From Orthonyx spaldingii (Eukaryota; Chordata; Aves; Passeriformes; Orthonychidae), in contig VZTJ01003848.1 of NCBI GenBank assembly GCA_013397795.1, forward strand, positions 1,459,255 to 1,523,254: a stretch of 64,000 nucleotides of DNA, in the 5' to 3' direction. Shown in pieces: positions 48,267 to 59,807 of this stretch. The position numbers and the translations under genes are program-made. How positions within the stretch are numbered: the first letter of the stretch is position 1; each line of letters begins with the position of its first letter. Below the pieces are notes generated by a model. The model did no database searches and was not told where the DNA came from. It worked only from the letters and a program-made list of their open reading frames with translations.

Positions 48267-51200
48267 GTAAGGATCAAAGTTGCCAAAAGTGTAAATGTGT
48301 CAGTAAGACAAGACAATTTTATACATATGTTAATTGTGCTAGGGAAGACCAGGACATCCCCCTCAGCATTCTCCCACTGAGTCTTCCAAGCAGCAGCAGA
48401 TCTCCCAAAGCAAACACTAGTGTTGGCCTTAAGACTTCTGAAACCTTCAGGGAAGTCGTTGAAGCATTTTAAGCCATTGCTAGCATTAACATAAGTCTAA
48501 CTTGATCTGTCATGGACAAGGTCTCCCATGAGAAGAAGACAGTGAGAAAAGGGTTGGATAACCGAATACTTCAGTTAACTGAGTGACAAATGAGTGTTGT
48601 GTGGGGCCCAGCAGGCAAAGCACATAAATACAATTAGTCACGGGGGAACAGTCTAGTGAATTTAATCAGGTGTTTAATAAACAAGTTATCAGGCTTTAAG
48701 CCTATAAAATTCTCTCAGTGCACCTGGATTTCACACTGTCTAAAGTGAAACCCATCTGACCAAGAATAGTTAGTAACAAGTCAACTGCCAAAATTCAGTG
48801 GAGAGAAATGAGTGCCTCTGCAGCATGGTTAGTGTCATATGTAAATTTGATACGAGAAAAAATTCAGATCATATGATTCATGTCCTAGAAGTTTCCTTTT
48901 TTTATTATCTTTGACTATCGGGAGAGCTTAGTGGGACCAGTGCAGATTCAGACTGGATTCAGCAGATCTGTAGGGAAAAGAAAAAGCTGTGTGCTGAGTT
49001 CCCTAAGCCCTCACTCATATATACTTCACAGGCCATATAGCAATTTAACCTTTTCTGGTTCTATTGTTTGAACAACCATCTGCAGTTGGAGAACACTTGC
49101 AGACTGAACCTTCTGGTTTTGTTTTGTCCAAAACAAATGCAGATCATGGTTCTGAGGCCAGTCTGCACTGCTAAATCAAAGGCCAGCAACTAGGAACAGT
49201 TGGAAAATTCATTTTGAAAGTACATTGCTGCTGTAAACTAAAATGCTGAGATCTCTACACACAAGATTTATCTTGTGCTGCAGACCCCATATCACCTTGT
49301 CTGGTGACCAGAGCTTATTTCTGGACCTGCCATCTGGCTAATTGACTGTGTTGCTCCTGATCTAAATGTGCTGTGGGCAAGTATTTCTGTGTTTGCTCAT
49401 TAAACGCTCATTGATTGGAAGAAGGAAGAGAAATGTCATAAGAATACTTCAAGCAAACACAGGAAGGACGTCAATGTCAATAAAGTGTAGTGTATTTCAC
49501 TACTTTTTGGTATGGAAACTGCTCTGGAAACAGTTAAGAAAAGGAATTCAGATAGGACAAAGCAATTCAGGATGGAAAACATTTTGTTTATTTTTAAAAG
49601 TTCTTCAACCTGTTAAAGCTTTCTAGGTAGAAATGATCATGACAACGAAATATTTCTATTTTGGAGGCCAAGTGTTTTTTTGTTATCATCTTTAGCCTCC
49701 TCTGTTAATTCATCAGTCTGACGAAATATTACCTTAATGCAACTTTGTCCCTTTCAGCAGCTCTTGGCTCTACGATTAAGTAGAACACAGATGTGCATTT
49801 CATTGCTTTGCTAACAAATGTGGTGAACTTTTTAATATATGGATCTGACTCAAGCCCTGTGCACAGTCCAAACCCAAGAGTTCATTAAAAGGTCCTTCAC
49901 TTTCACACAGTGCTGTTGCAATTGTTTTGCCCTCACATGACTGCAGGCCTTGTAGGAACACATCAGTGTTGCTACCAAAGAAGGTTTCAAACTGGGGCAG
50001 ATCTGCTCTTGCTTTTTTAGGAATATGAAAGAGGTCAGTGCCCTTTGGGTTATGAGTCCAGTCTCTTGCTATTGCAAACAGTCACACTGTATGTCTTTGC
50101 TAAAGTGCTTTGCAAAGTACTCAGATCAAGATCAAGCTTAAGTTCTTTGTACTGCCTGTCATATAACAATTCTCTGAGGTCATTGTGGTAGAGAAATGAC
50201 CAATGGAGTTGACCATTAGCACTTTGAAGAAAAACACTAATTAATGGCTATTACGTTCCAGTTCTTCTTAGCTCATCAGAAAATGAGTCTTGGAGAAGAA
50301 TGCCCGATAGTAACAGGATTCCTTGCAAAGACAAGCCACCTTGGAAAAGAGAAGCAAAGATAAAAATAACCCAGGATTTCATTTCACTTTACATCTTGAT
50401 CCTCACTGAAGGGTCAGCTGTGCCAGAGGAATAAAAAGCATGAGAACCATAGAGTGTCCAACAAGACAGATTTGAAGACTCAGTTTCTTTTACTGTCTCA
50501 GCTCTGCCTGTACATGCCATAATCATGCAATGAGTGTTCCTAAGTACAAAGAGGTCCAGGAAACTTAGGCGGCTTTCTTATCTCTCTGATAAGCTCTGGC
50601 ACTCTCCCCATTACAGATGATTTCCTTGCAGACTTTTGAACATATTGAACAAAAGAGAAATGCAGCTGGTCTAATGCACTGACACAGGATCTTCCTCTCA
50701 GTCATTGGGATATCCTGCTGGTAGTAGCCATCAGTCAGATGTTACTAAATTCAGGTCACAGTCCAGTGAAAAACAATTACAAATGTTTAATACATGACAC
50801 TTCACTCAGTATCTTCAAGCATTACAGCTGTGCACACATTCAAACAGAGACTGATAGTGTTTTTGGAGAAAGCGAATGTCCTGGCAGAAAGATGAAGCAC
50901 CAACTGTTTATGCTTCTGAAGTCAACTATGCATTACAGTCCATTCAGCCTCTAGGGCTGCATAGTGGAATCATTCTTTTAGCAAAGTCATAATTTCCCCT
51001 CACAAAAAAATATAAAATAAAAGGCCTTCAATACTAGCAGAGCTTCCCTATAAACCACCATGACAATTTTTGTCCGTGTTGCACACTGCAACACAGAATT
51101 AGATCCAGAGCTGAACAAACCGTTCTGAGCAGACAGCATATTCACCAGATTTATGGCTTATCTGCACTGAGTACTACAAGTCTCAGTGAAAACCCAGGAA

Positions 51201-51316
51201 ATATTTTTCAGGGGATAAGGATGAAGCTGAGGAAGGACGTTTTTAACTCTGAATTTTTGCGTCAACCCTTGAAGAATCTGCCATCTAACTGTAGTCTCTT
51301 TTTCTGTTAGAGTTAA
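48267..51316. other. unannotated stretch
   Basis: No recognised gene or mobile element. Open frames are short. The sequence is AT-rich and of ordinary texture. Confidence 0.5.
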
Positions 51317-51345
51317 CAATTAGTCTTTATGTCAAAGACTAATTG
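51317..51345. repeat. perfect 12-bp hairpin
   Basis: CAATTAGTCTTT, loop ATGTC, AAAGACTAATTG. The arms are exact complements, which is longer than expected by chance with so short a loop. It overlaps by two bases a second hairpin at 51344-51360. Confidence 0.9.
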
Positions 51346-51360
51346 CCTACACTGTAGGCA
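51344..51360. repeat. adjacent perfect 7-bp hairpin
   Basis: TGCCTAC, loop ACT, GTAGGCA. It directly follows and overlaps the 12-bp hairpin, so the two cannot fully form at once. Confidence 0.85.
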
Positions 51361-51911
51361 TACAGCTTGCTTAGTACATGGAATTAGAGAGAAGAGCTAT
51401 AGAACTGATTGTTTCAATCACTTGCACAATCTTTTTTTTTTTTCTGTTGATGTTACTTTTGGGAATGTTGCTGTACTAAACAGGAAAGAGTCTGCCTAAG
51501 TTTCTGGATATGTTTGGTTTTCTTTAAAAATAAGGTTGAAGTTCTTAAAAAGGTTGATTTGGAGATAAGACCCTCTCTAGGGAATGGTAGAACAATCAAA
51601 ACTTTTTCATTCTCTCTTCCACTAAAACACCACATTTGAGCTTGTTGCATTATCTTCAGGTTTTAAAAAATCCAAGTTCCTTCCTGACTAAGGTAGAAAC
51701 ACATAAAATACTGCGATCAAGATTTGCTGGCTATTTACAGACTACTTTACATTCCATTTTCTCCTGGCAAATCCAAGCAAAGTAATTGTGTTGGCATGTA
51801 CATGCATGGCCTTGTTTGCAAAGGGTATGGCCACATATTCCCATGCAGCTCCATTGGTTGGCTGGTTTATTGACGCACCCTGGCTGTATATTTCCCCTTG
51901 TTGTACTACAG

Positions 51912-52097
51912 TTGACTGATGAAAAGTATCCCAATACACCCTTGGACCCTCAGTTCATTCCTGTCCTGTCTCAGGTGGAGACTGTTTTGGGAACTTTTCA
52001 GAAGATGAAATGTTCTGAAGCTATTTCCCTGCAACGTTCTGACTGTTCAGATTTATCACTTCCAACCAAAAAGCCAAAACCTCTGACAGAAAATGAG
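51912..52097 (+). other. candidate internal exon, unrecognised
   Basis: A good acceptor ('ccccttgttgtactacag') precedes 186 nt without a stop, ending at 'aatgag|gtaaaa'. This gives 62 codons, phase 0 at both ends. The peptide includes LTDEKYPNTPLDPQFIPVLS, a middle part QVETVLGTFQKMKCSEA and a basic/Pro tail (LPTKKPKPLTENE). The composition is typical of a real, partly disordered protein segment and unlike the chance frames nearby. I recognise no family. It may belong with the candidates at 48173, 59738 and 62879, but the phase needed to connect it directly to 59738 is not met, so at least one further exon would be required. Confidence 0.38.
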
Positions 52098-52520
52098 GTA
52101 AAAAATGTGAAAAACTGCATTTTTACAGTGTCCTATCACATTTGAAATAAGCTGATGTTTTCCTGGAAATTGCTAGTCTTGTGGATCATTTTCCCCTGGA
52201 AATCTCTTCTTTCAGAGAGCTTTCCATTAGCGCCAATAGCAGGAAGTTTAATGTTTCTCTCATATACAGCAATATTTCCTTTCTATGTACATTCATATTT
52301 GCCTCTCTCTGCCTCTACACCTATCCCTGTACATCTCACAGACGTCCCAAACAAGTGGGTTAATCATTCAATAAGCAGTCAGGAAACCAAAGCTTTGGGT
52401 TTATCACTGACTTGCTGTATAATTGTGGCTGTCACATATCTCCCTTCAATCCTTTGCAGGAGATGTTTATTTACACCTTGAGCTCTTCAGCACAGGGCCT
52501 TTTCTTTGTTGCCCAGTAGC

Positions 52521-52730
52521 TTCACAGAATCACAGACTATGCTGATTTGGAAGGAGCCCACAAAGATCACCAACTCCAGCTCCTGGCTCTGCACAGGACA
52601 ACCCCAAGGATCACACTATGTTCCTGAGAGAATTGTCCAAAGGCTTCTTGAATTTTGTCAGGCTTGGTGTTGTGACCATTTTCCTGGGGAGCCTGTTTGA
52701 GTGTCCAATGACCCACTGGGTTCCTGGCCT
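52521..52730 (-). mobile_element. CR1 LINE 3' end fragment
   Basis: Plus-strand 'cacagaatcacagactatgc' (octamer tail), then 'atttggaaggagcccacaaa', 'ctcctggctctgcacaggac' and 'cctggggagcctgtttgagt' is CR1 read backwards. It is about 210 bp, 5'-truncated and diverged. It resembles the 3' end of the CR1 at 27748, probably the same or a close subfamily. Confidence 0.92.
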
Positions 52731-55111
52731 ATAGGTGGGGACTGCACTCTTGTTTGGGCCTCTCACCACCACTGTCCCACAAAAAACTATGTCTGTTTTG
52801 ATTGATCTCTTCCCAGTGTTCTGCTTCTGGCAGCACTTGGCTCTAGGGTCATTGGAATTTAAACCTGTCATGATATTATTTAGATGATAAAATTTTTCTT
52901 CATTTTCCCCCATTTTGACCTGCAAGCACATCAGTCTGACAAGTGTGCATTGGTGTTTGTGGAGTACAGGCTACGCTCACTGGTGTCCCCTCTGTGCAAA
53001 CAGCAGCTCCCACATGCAACAAGGGATGGAAAAGTACAAGGAGAGGGAGTGCTCTCAGGACCAATGGGACAATGGGAGTATCCTCACTCCCTCAGAATTC
53101 ATAGTTTTTTGTCCCTTTTGTGGTATCCCTGCCAAATGGCTATTTTCTCAGTCTTTTTCTCAGCTTTTCTTCATTCAGTTTTCTTCATTCAGCTTCTCCT
53201 GTAGGTTTGACAACTCTGCAGCCCCTGTTGTGCATAAGTGCTCCAGGAACAGGCACTTTCAGGTGCTCCAGAGCACTGTCTGTAGCAGCCATTAACAAAA
53301 TGAGCCAGATGTGCAAGCTGCCAACTTCCAGGCAGCCTCTGCACAAAGCAGGGAATTCTGTTATTCCTGGGAAACCACACACCATTTCAGTGTGAGCGCT
53401 TCTCAGAGCCCATCTGACAACCTTTCTCAACCTTGGTCGTATGCATTTCCCTGCAGCAAATGCACTGACTGGTTACAGAAAAGAACAAGCATGGCTGTGA
53501 GCAGTGGAACTAATGCAGCCCAGCTCCCTGCCGATTTGTGCTGCCTGGTTGTTCCCTCTGACATCTAGCAAAATCTGAACTCAGATCTTTGCAGTTCCCC
53601 ACTGCTGGGGCAGTCACAACATTGCTTTTCTGAGCATAATCTGGTGTCTAATAAAGCCTGAATTAACAGAACAGACTGCTTCTTAGTTGGGTGCACACGT
53701 AAGCTGCATCTATACTAATAAATTAAACAATACTCAGGAATGTTCCCAAGTACTGGAACTTGACCAACTATGCTGTTAAATTGTGAGAATATTGGCTGGC
53801 ATAGTTTTGACCAGACAAAACTAGCACTCTTTTAAACAATTCCCAGGAACTGCCTAGGAGTTAGAAAAAGGTAAGGTCCACCAAAATAGGCACTTGGACA
53901 TGGTCATCCTCTTTGGGAGGGTAAGAAAGTTTAATAGTATGCAAACTGTGTGTTCTGTGCCAATTGGCTTCAGGAGCAGAGAACAGTATGAGGCATGATT
54001 AATTCACCACTGTAGATGTAGCCACAGTGTATTTTTGCTCCACCCAGTTACTGATTTTCATAACACTTGTGGGAATATAATGTCTTTGAAATTGCCCTGC
54101 TTTTGTTGCATTGGATTCAACTGACTGGTAGAGAGATATGCACCTGCATCCATAAACACATCTCCACCAACACATGCACACACCCAGACACACTTAAATA
54201 TCTGCTTGCATATGCACCTCTGCATGTGCATACTTAAACACATACATGCATTTACAGAATTGTGCATGTCATTTTTTTTTTACTTAAAGACATGCAAAAT
54301 ATTATCACAGCTCCCTACAGGCATGTGGTTGAGAAAGCATTTCCCAGTTCATAAGGGCAGTGATTGACAATATTTCAGGGGAAGATCTATCCTTTTCTAA
54401 AGTAGGTTTATTTCCTAGGATCTGCAGGACTATTCCATTTAATACATTTAAAGTCAGCCAGGCATTGTTGAGATGCACTGAAACTCTTGGTCCCTTGACT
54501 GGTTGTAGGATGTTAGTCTTGTCTTATGCTGTTTGGAGCTGTAGAAGCTATTGATGTGAAGTGTTTTGGGATAATGAGTCATGTCAGGGACCGTGGTGGA
54601 TCTGAGTACCTGGCCTGAGTGGTGCAGAACCCTGTACATCACTGTGCAGAGAGCTCTACGCTGACAAGTGATTCACCAGCAGCCAGAAGGAGCCCAGAGC
54701 AATGCCATATGCCTCTTTTCAGCTGTGCAGGTGCATACAAGGCTGCAAAAATAACAGGGCAAGGTTTGCAGACTCGAAACCAGGCATTGATACTATGCCT
54801 GTAGAAAAAGCAAAAACTTCATGTCCCAGTGAGCTTCCAATGAGATAAGTGAGCTAAACCTATTGAAACTCAGTGGGCTTATTTACTGTGACTAGACCTT
54901 TCTCTGTTCTAACTGCATCAGGAGTTACCTTGAGAATCCTGTGTCACACTGACCCAGTTTGGAGGTTACAGGCTCATGCTTGGTTATGTTCTGTTCAGTT
55001 CTGTCAGGCTTTCTGAAGTCCACAAACCTGGCAAACACCCCTCGGTCAGCCTGTGTGCATATCATCACTCTGCAAATCCCAGGTCTGTCTGTGGTTTTGG
55101 TGGATCCTCAG
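52731..55111. other. unannotated stretch
   Basis: No gene was recognised. A CA-rich region with 'cacacacccagacacac' and 'acacatacatgcat' texture lies at 54170-54250. A strong donor 'aaaaag|gtaagg' at 53872 has no acceptable upstream exon. Confidence 0.5.
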
Positions 55112-55211
55112 AGCCTACATTGAAGATCAGCCTGACCAGAAATGGAAGGAAAGATTTGTGAGATTTGGATTGCTCAAACTCCACAAGCTGCAGAGAGGAT
55201 TTAGTCCCCAG
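55112..55211 (+). other. candidate exon, unrecognised
   Basis: Between 'ggatcctcag' and 'ccccag|gtattt', 100 nt are open in one frame only. They read AYIEDQPDQKWKERFVRFGL, then LKLHKLQRGFSPQ. The charged, aromatic composition is protein-like and vaguely resembles the start of a PH-like fold (KWKERFVRF), but that is a weak impression. The phases (2 in, 0 out) do not fit directly after the 51912 candidate. The acceptor has a poor pyrimidine tract. It could be chance. Confidence 0.22.
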
Positions 55212-55467
55212 GTATTTATTGTTAAATGAGGAGTAATAACCTGCACTGTGAGTAGAATATAATGAATTCCCTCAGTTACTATTTTTGTAAGCAAACTGAG
55301 TTTTTTAAGGTGAGTTAATGATGACCTTTCCTCTACAGCACTCAGCCCTGAAGACACCAAGTTGGAACAGATGGGTAACACACTGGTATTTCACAATATG
55401 TTCAGTGAAAAAGCTGCACCCAGAAATTAAAATAAGGCTTTAGGTGCCAAATAGCAGAGAAGTTGTC

Positions 55468-55488
55468 TTTTTTTTTTTTTTTTTTTTT
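55468..55488. repeat. poly-T run (21 nt)
   Basis: Twenty-one T residues, the longest homopolymer in the window. No retroelement body is recognisable on either side, so I leave it as a simple repeat. Confidence 0.9.
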
Positions 55489-57173
55489 AAGCATATGTTC
55501 TCGTAAGCAAGCAGAATAATTCCGGCAGCAGCCTGAAGGGGAGAAACGCCGTCTGTCAGGCAATTCCTCCGACATGCAAAAGCCAGTGATTTACCACGTG
55601 AGCAGCACAGAGTGAACTTCCAAAGGCCTGCAGCTCCTGAGAGGTTCTGCATATGTCTTACTGTGCCAAACTGCAGCTCCAGACTCTGGGCAAAACATCT
55701 GTACCCTGCCCACACAAGAGGAATGCTGGAGGTGACCTGGAAAGAAGCAAATGAAGAAGATTGCTTTCATTCACTTCATTACCAGGAGGTCTAAAAGTCA
55801 TCATTCTCCATTTTTCCCTTTAAAAAACTCATGTTTGGGAGACCTTCTTTTCTTCCTTTTGATTCATCTATGATTTCAAGTATTTTTTAACCAACGAATG
55901 AAGATTTTTGAGCCTTAGTTGCTAAGCTGGGCATATGATTGTTTCACAGAATTCCTTTTTCCCAGTCCTTAGTCAGATATCTGAATTAATCATGAATACT
56001 CTGATGTGAATTAATAAACACTGGAACAGGTCTTTATTATTTGTTCTTCTGTTCTTGAATCTTTTATGAAATGCTGTGTAGACAAGTTTATAATCTTTGC
56101 TATTAAGACAAGATATGTAATGTAAAATGAAGCAGATGTGTTCAGAGAGGGGAACAATATTTTCTTTTGTTTTCATGTATGGATTTTCAAGAAAGCAGAA
56201 TACACATGGAAGCTATTTATGCTGCTTCAAAGGTCACTATTTTTAGAAGTTGATCAAAAAATAACAGGAAAACAAATTGTTTGAGACAAAGATGAGAAAT
56301 TAGATTTCAAGCACCTTCATGAACCTCAGGTGATCTTCATTAGTACAAGCTGTTTGTGCAAAAGGAAAAAATGGCACATATATCTTTTGAACATATCAGC
56401 TAAAAAGTGCATAAAGGAACAGTAGCAGTTACAACTTATAAGAGTTTCTAAAGGTCTCAGAAGAATCTTTGTAGGAGACTTTTTAAAGAATTGAAATAGT
56501 CATACATGAGACGTCAGGCTCTTTCATGAATTTGGAACTGTCAAAAAAGTTGGAAACAAAGAATAATGATTTCTCTTCTTTTTAAGTACAGCATAAAGTT
56601 AATCACTAGAAAGCTTAAGGGGCTGTTGCACTTGTGATAGTTGTAAGGTGTACTGAAATTTTGAAAGAAGCAGCATGTAGTGATCAAAGAAATAGCAAAT
56701 CTGGAAGGTAATACAAGTATTTACAGAAGTTGTGTTATTAACCAGCACCAAAGAGCTTTATGGCTATCTAGCAAAGACAAGTGAGTGGTCATTTATGATG
56801 GTCAAGGAGTTTCTATGCTTTGATAAAAGCAAATTTAATGTATTTCTAGGGGAAATAATTTGTGCTGTTTGCTGTGAGATTCTTACCCATTCAGGAATGA
56901 GATTTTTATGGCATTAGGCTCTGGAAATTTTTGTAAGAATGATTAAAAAATCTCTACCTCTACAGATATTTAAGATCGAATATGAAAAAAAATCTCCTGA
57001 AGATTACCTGATCCAAATTCAAAGCTTGGGGAGGAATAAAATTATCTCCTTGGTCCCTTCCTAATAAAATGTGATTAGGAAGGTCAATGTAAATATTTGC
57101 TGTATAAATAGCATCATTCAGAAGAGTAATTCAGTACGTTAAGAGTTTTACATATATATGAATACTCACACAC

Positions 57174-57212
<39 letters not shown>

Positions 57213-59737
57213 TATACATATAAAACTTATCTGGAAAGAGGCACAGGCCCACACACCTCAGCACACTATTGCTTCATTGTAATCAAGCCCTAGTACCTCA
57301 CATGCAAAAGAACTTTCTTCATAACTACCATTTCTTGGAAACATAGCTAGCAAGCCTCCCAACCTGCCCAATACGTAGCAAAACTTAAGCTCATTTCTGG
57401 CCAAAGCTTGTTCTGCGGTGTCTGTCCTCACTCACAACAAGGTCTCTGGGTTACATCAGCCTCAAAATAGTTCCACTCTGTTGAAATGCCTCTGCAGACC
57501 ACGGGGCAAAGAAAAAACTGGTTCATGTTAACCTCCCTTTACTAAAGGGGGTTTTCAGAGGAGGAAATTCCCAAATAGTAATGACTATGCAGGGGAGTAA
57601 CAGTGTTACTTGTAACATTATAAACACCACAAAATTGATGACATATTTCAAGGTCTTCCCAGGACCTTTTTTCATGTTACAGATAGGGGTCAAATTGCTA
57701 AGTCTCTATCTATAGCCATACTCTTGCATGTTAAATATGTTATTAATGTGCACCTATTTGTAAGGATGTCTGTTCTAATTACGTTAGAAGTGCCAGTATG
57801 TAAGGAGAGACACAGTTCTTGTATTACTTCAGAAAACAAGACAAGCAAACACTAGTATATGTACATTAATAGTTAAACCTTATTCCAAGGTTATCAATAT
57901 TTCCAGCTTTTATTGAGAAATAATCCTACTCATCAGTCAAAGTGGTGTAGGTCAGTGGTTCTATTAACTCTGATGCAGCTCTGCCTACTTTAACTAAGTT
58001 GCATCAGTGTGTACCAGCTGAGCAGCTGGCTTTTAGAAATGTGTTTTCTTACCTTGACCTCAATCTGTTAGGAAAAGGACTAGTTCTAGGTATAGTTCTT
58101 CCCAGAGTGGGTATTTTCTATATTCCTTTTGCTTTCTCCATCAGTTACATGATTTTTTTTTCCTTTGGAAGAAGAAAGCTTCAGGAATTTGTAGAACCTT
58201 CTCAGATATTAAGTGTATGAAACCTCATTCCTAAAGCAGTACTGAATTTACAGAAACACGGATGAACTCCATCAACCAAAAGAAGAAAAAAAGACTAGGA
58301 AAACATAAAGCACATTGAATCAGGCTTCTGTAACTTTCCTTAAATGCATGAAATGCTCCAGATTATTTTGAATGTTGGTAGAAAGATATCAGAAGTATTT
58401 TGTTGCCATATGTGTGTTTTAGCATTTTGATAGAACCCTCTGCTGTGATGTCTGGTGTATAGTGGATTATTATTGTGGTTGTGCTGGAAGTAGACTGGAA
58501 TGGAAGCGTCAGCACTCAGGTACAGCCCTCTGGCTCACAGCCACCTGAAACATGCAAAATTAGGAGAAAAAGAAAGACTGATCCTTCACTAGGTGGGGAT
58601 TCCATTCCTCAGCCTCTTCATGAGGATAAATCATGAAGTGTTCACTGGTTTTGGCTTGTGAAACAAAGATTGAAGCCCTACTGAAGTAAAGTCCCATGAT
58701 TCTTGCTCTGCTATACTGGCATCATGCCCTTCTTTCTATTTTCTTCCCAGTGTTTTCATTTCTTATCTTCTTGTAGGTAATTAGCTGTTCAAGAACACTG
58801 GAGCATGCTCAGAGCAGGTTTCAAAGGCTACACATGAGTGAGTGCAGAAAAATCTCCCACGGAAGTCATGGGTTAGAACGGTTGAGGACTGTGGCATGGA
58901 TTTATTGTTTTGAAAAGCACAGGATAATCTGATTTTCATGGTGTATAGCCCTACCCTTAAATTCATTGCCAAAGGGTGTTTTCTGGCCATTAGAACTTTA
59001 TTGTTGTTACTATTAAATCATTAGAATGACTTCTGGAATCCTTTGACCCAAAATTGCCAACTCCAAAACAGATCTTCAACATAATTTAGATGTTAGCAAA
59101 GGTCAGAGGTCATTTTCAGCAGACTGTTTGTGTGTAGTCACCATACATTGGCAAGGAAGGGGATTTCATTTCAGAGAATGGACACAGACTCTGTTTCCAG
59201 GAGATCTTGGTCCTCAAGGATGGTCCAAGATGTAGCTGTTGAGAGTAGAAACTTACATCCAATCTACATGATCACCCAATATCTTTGCTCCACTCTTTAT
59301 TTCACACAGAACTGAATTAACCTGAGAGGTTCACCCATCTGCATGTCTGTCCAGACATACCAAAACTCTCCAGAAACTCACTTAACATGCTATGGAATGT
59401 CTTCCTCAGAACCATACTTCTGTGGCCTCCATCAGTTTCTTTCAGAATTTCCTCCTGAAGCAGAGAGCAGAGGCTGAAAGAGAGATAGAGGAGGGATGCT
59501 GAGCAGACCTTAGACAAAGCACCACAGGGCTGTTTGCTCTTGATTTTCATAGGAGAACTTGGGTCCTGGCTCTGAGGTAGCTCAACTCTTCAGCTTCATG
59601 CCCCTAATTTCAATTTTTCCCTTCTAACTGGTTTGAAATGAGAAGTCCTTGATAACTACTCACCCGAGTTACTGTTTTTTGTTTTGTTTTGAAAGTTGCA
59701 CTGAATGATCTCTTTTTGTTTTTCTTAAATTTTCCAG
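55489..59737. other. unannotated stretch
   Basis: No recognised gene or mobile element. A TA microsatellite lies at 57166-57222. A segment at 58008-58089 is open and protein-like (begins CVPAEQLAFRNVFSYLDLNL) but has a weak acceptor and a weak donor. Confidence 0.5.
57166..57222. repeat. (TA)n microsatellite with CA interruptions
   Basis: About fourteen uninterrupted TA units (57177-57204) sit between short CA-containing flanks. Confidence 0.95.
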
Positions 59738-59807
59738 GAGTTCAACAGAGAATATACAATCAAGTTTTTCCCCAGAAGTTTTGCTTTCAAAGCAAAACCC
59801 CACAGCT
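59738..59807 (+). other. candidate exon, unrecognised
   Basis: The acceptor ('gtttttcttaaattttccag') and donor ('cacagct|gtaagt') are both near-consensus. The 70-nt segment is open in all three frames, so the frame is not fixed by itself. Taking the second frame (starting one base in) gives SSTENIQSSFSPEVLLSKQN then PTA. This ends in phase 0 and joins exactly to the phase-0 start of the 62879 candidate. The joined tail is Ser/Pro-rich. I do not know the protein. An alternative is a non-coding exon. Confidence 0.38.

Noticed and set aside
52380..52440. Third MIR-like fragment ('tatcactgacttgctgtata')
   Set aside because: Only one block resembles the MIR core, and the following 'cttgggcaagtcac' part is not recognisable.
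53850..53871. Exon before the AAG|GTAAGG donor at 53872
   Set aside because: All plausible upstream acceptors give segments with stops in every frame.
55468..55488. Poly-T as the tail of a retroelement or processed pseudogene
   Set aside because: No element body or target duplication is recognisable on either side.
58008..58089. Open segment beginning CVPAEQLAFRNVF as an exon linked to 59738
   Set aside because: Acceptor tract is weak and the donor (GTATAG) is poor. Linking it would force 59738 into a different frame that ends quickly downstream.
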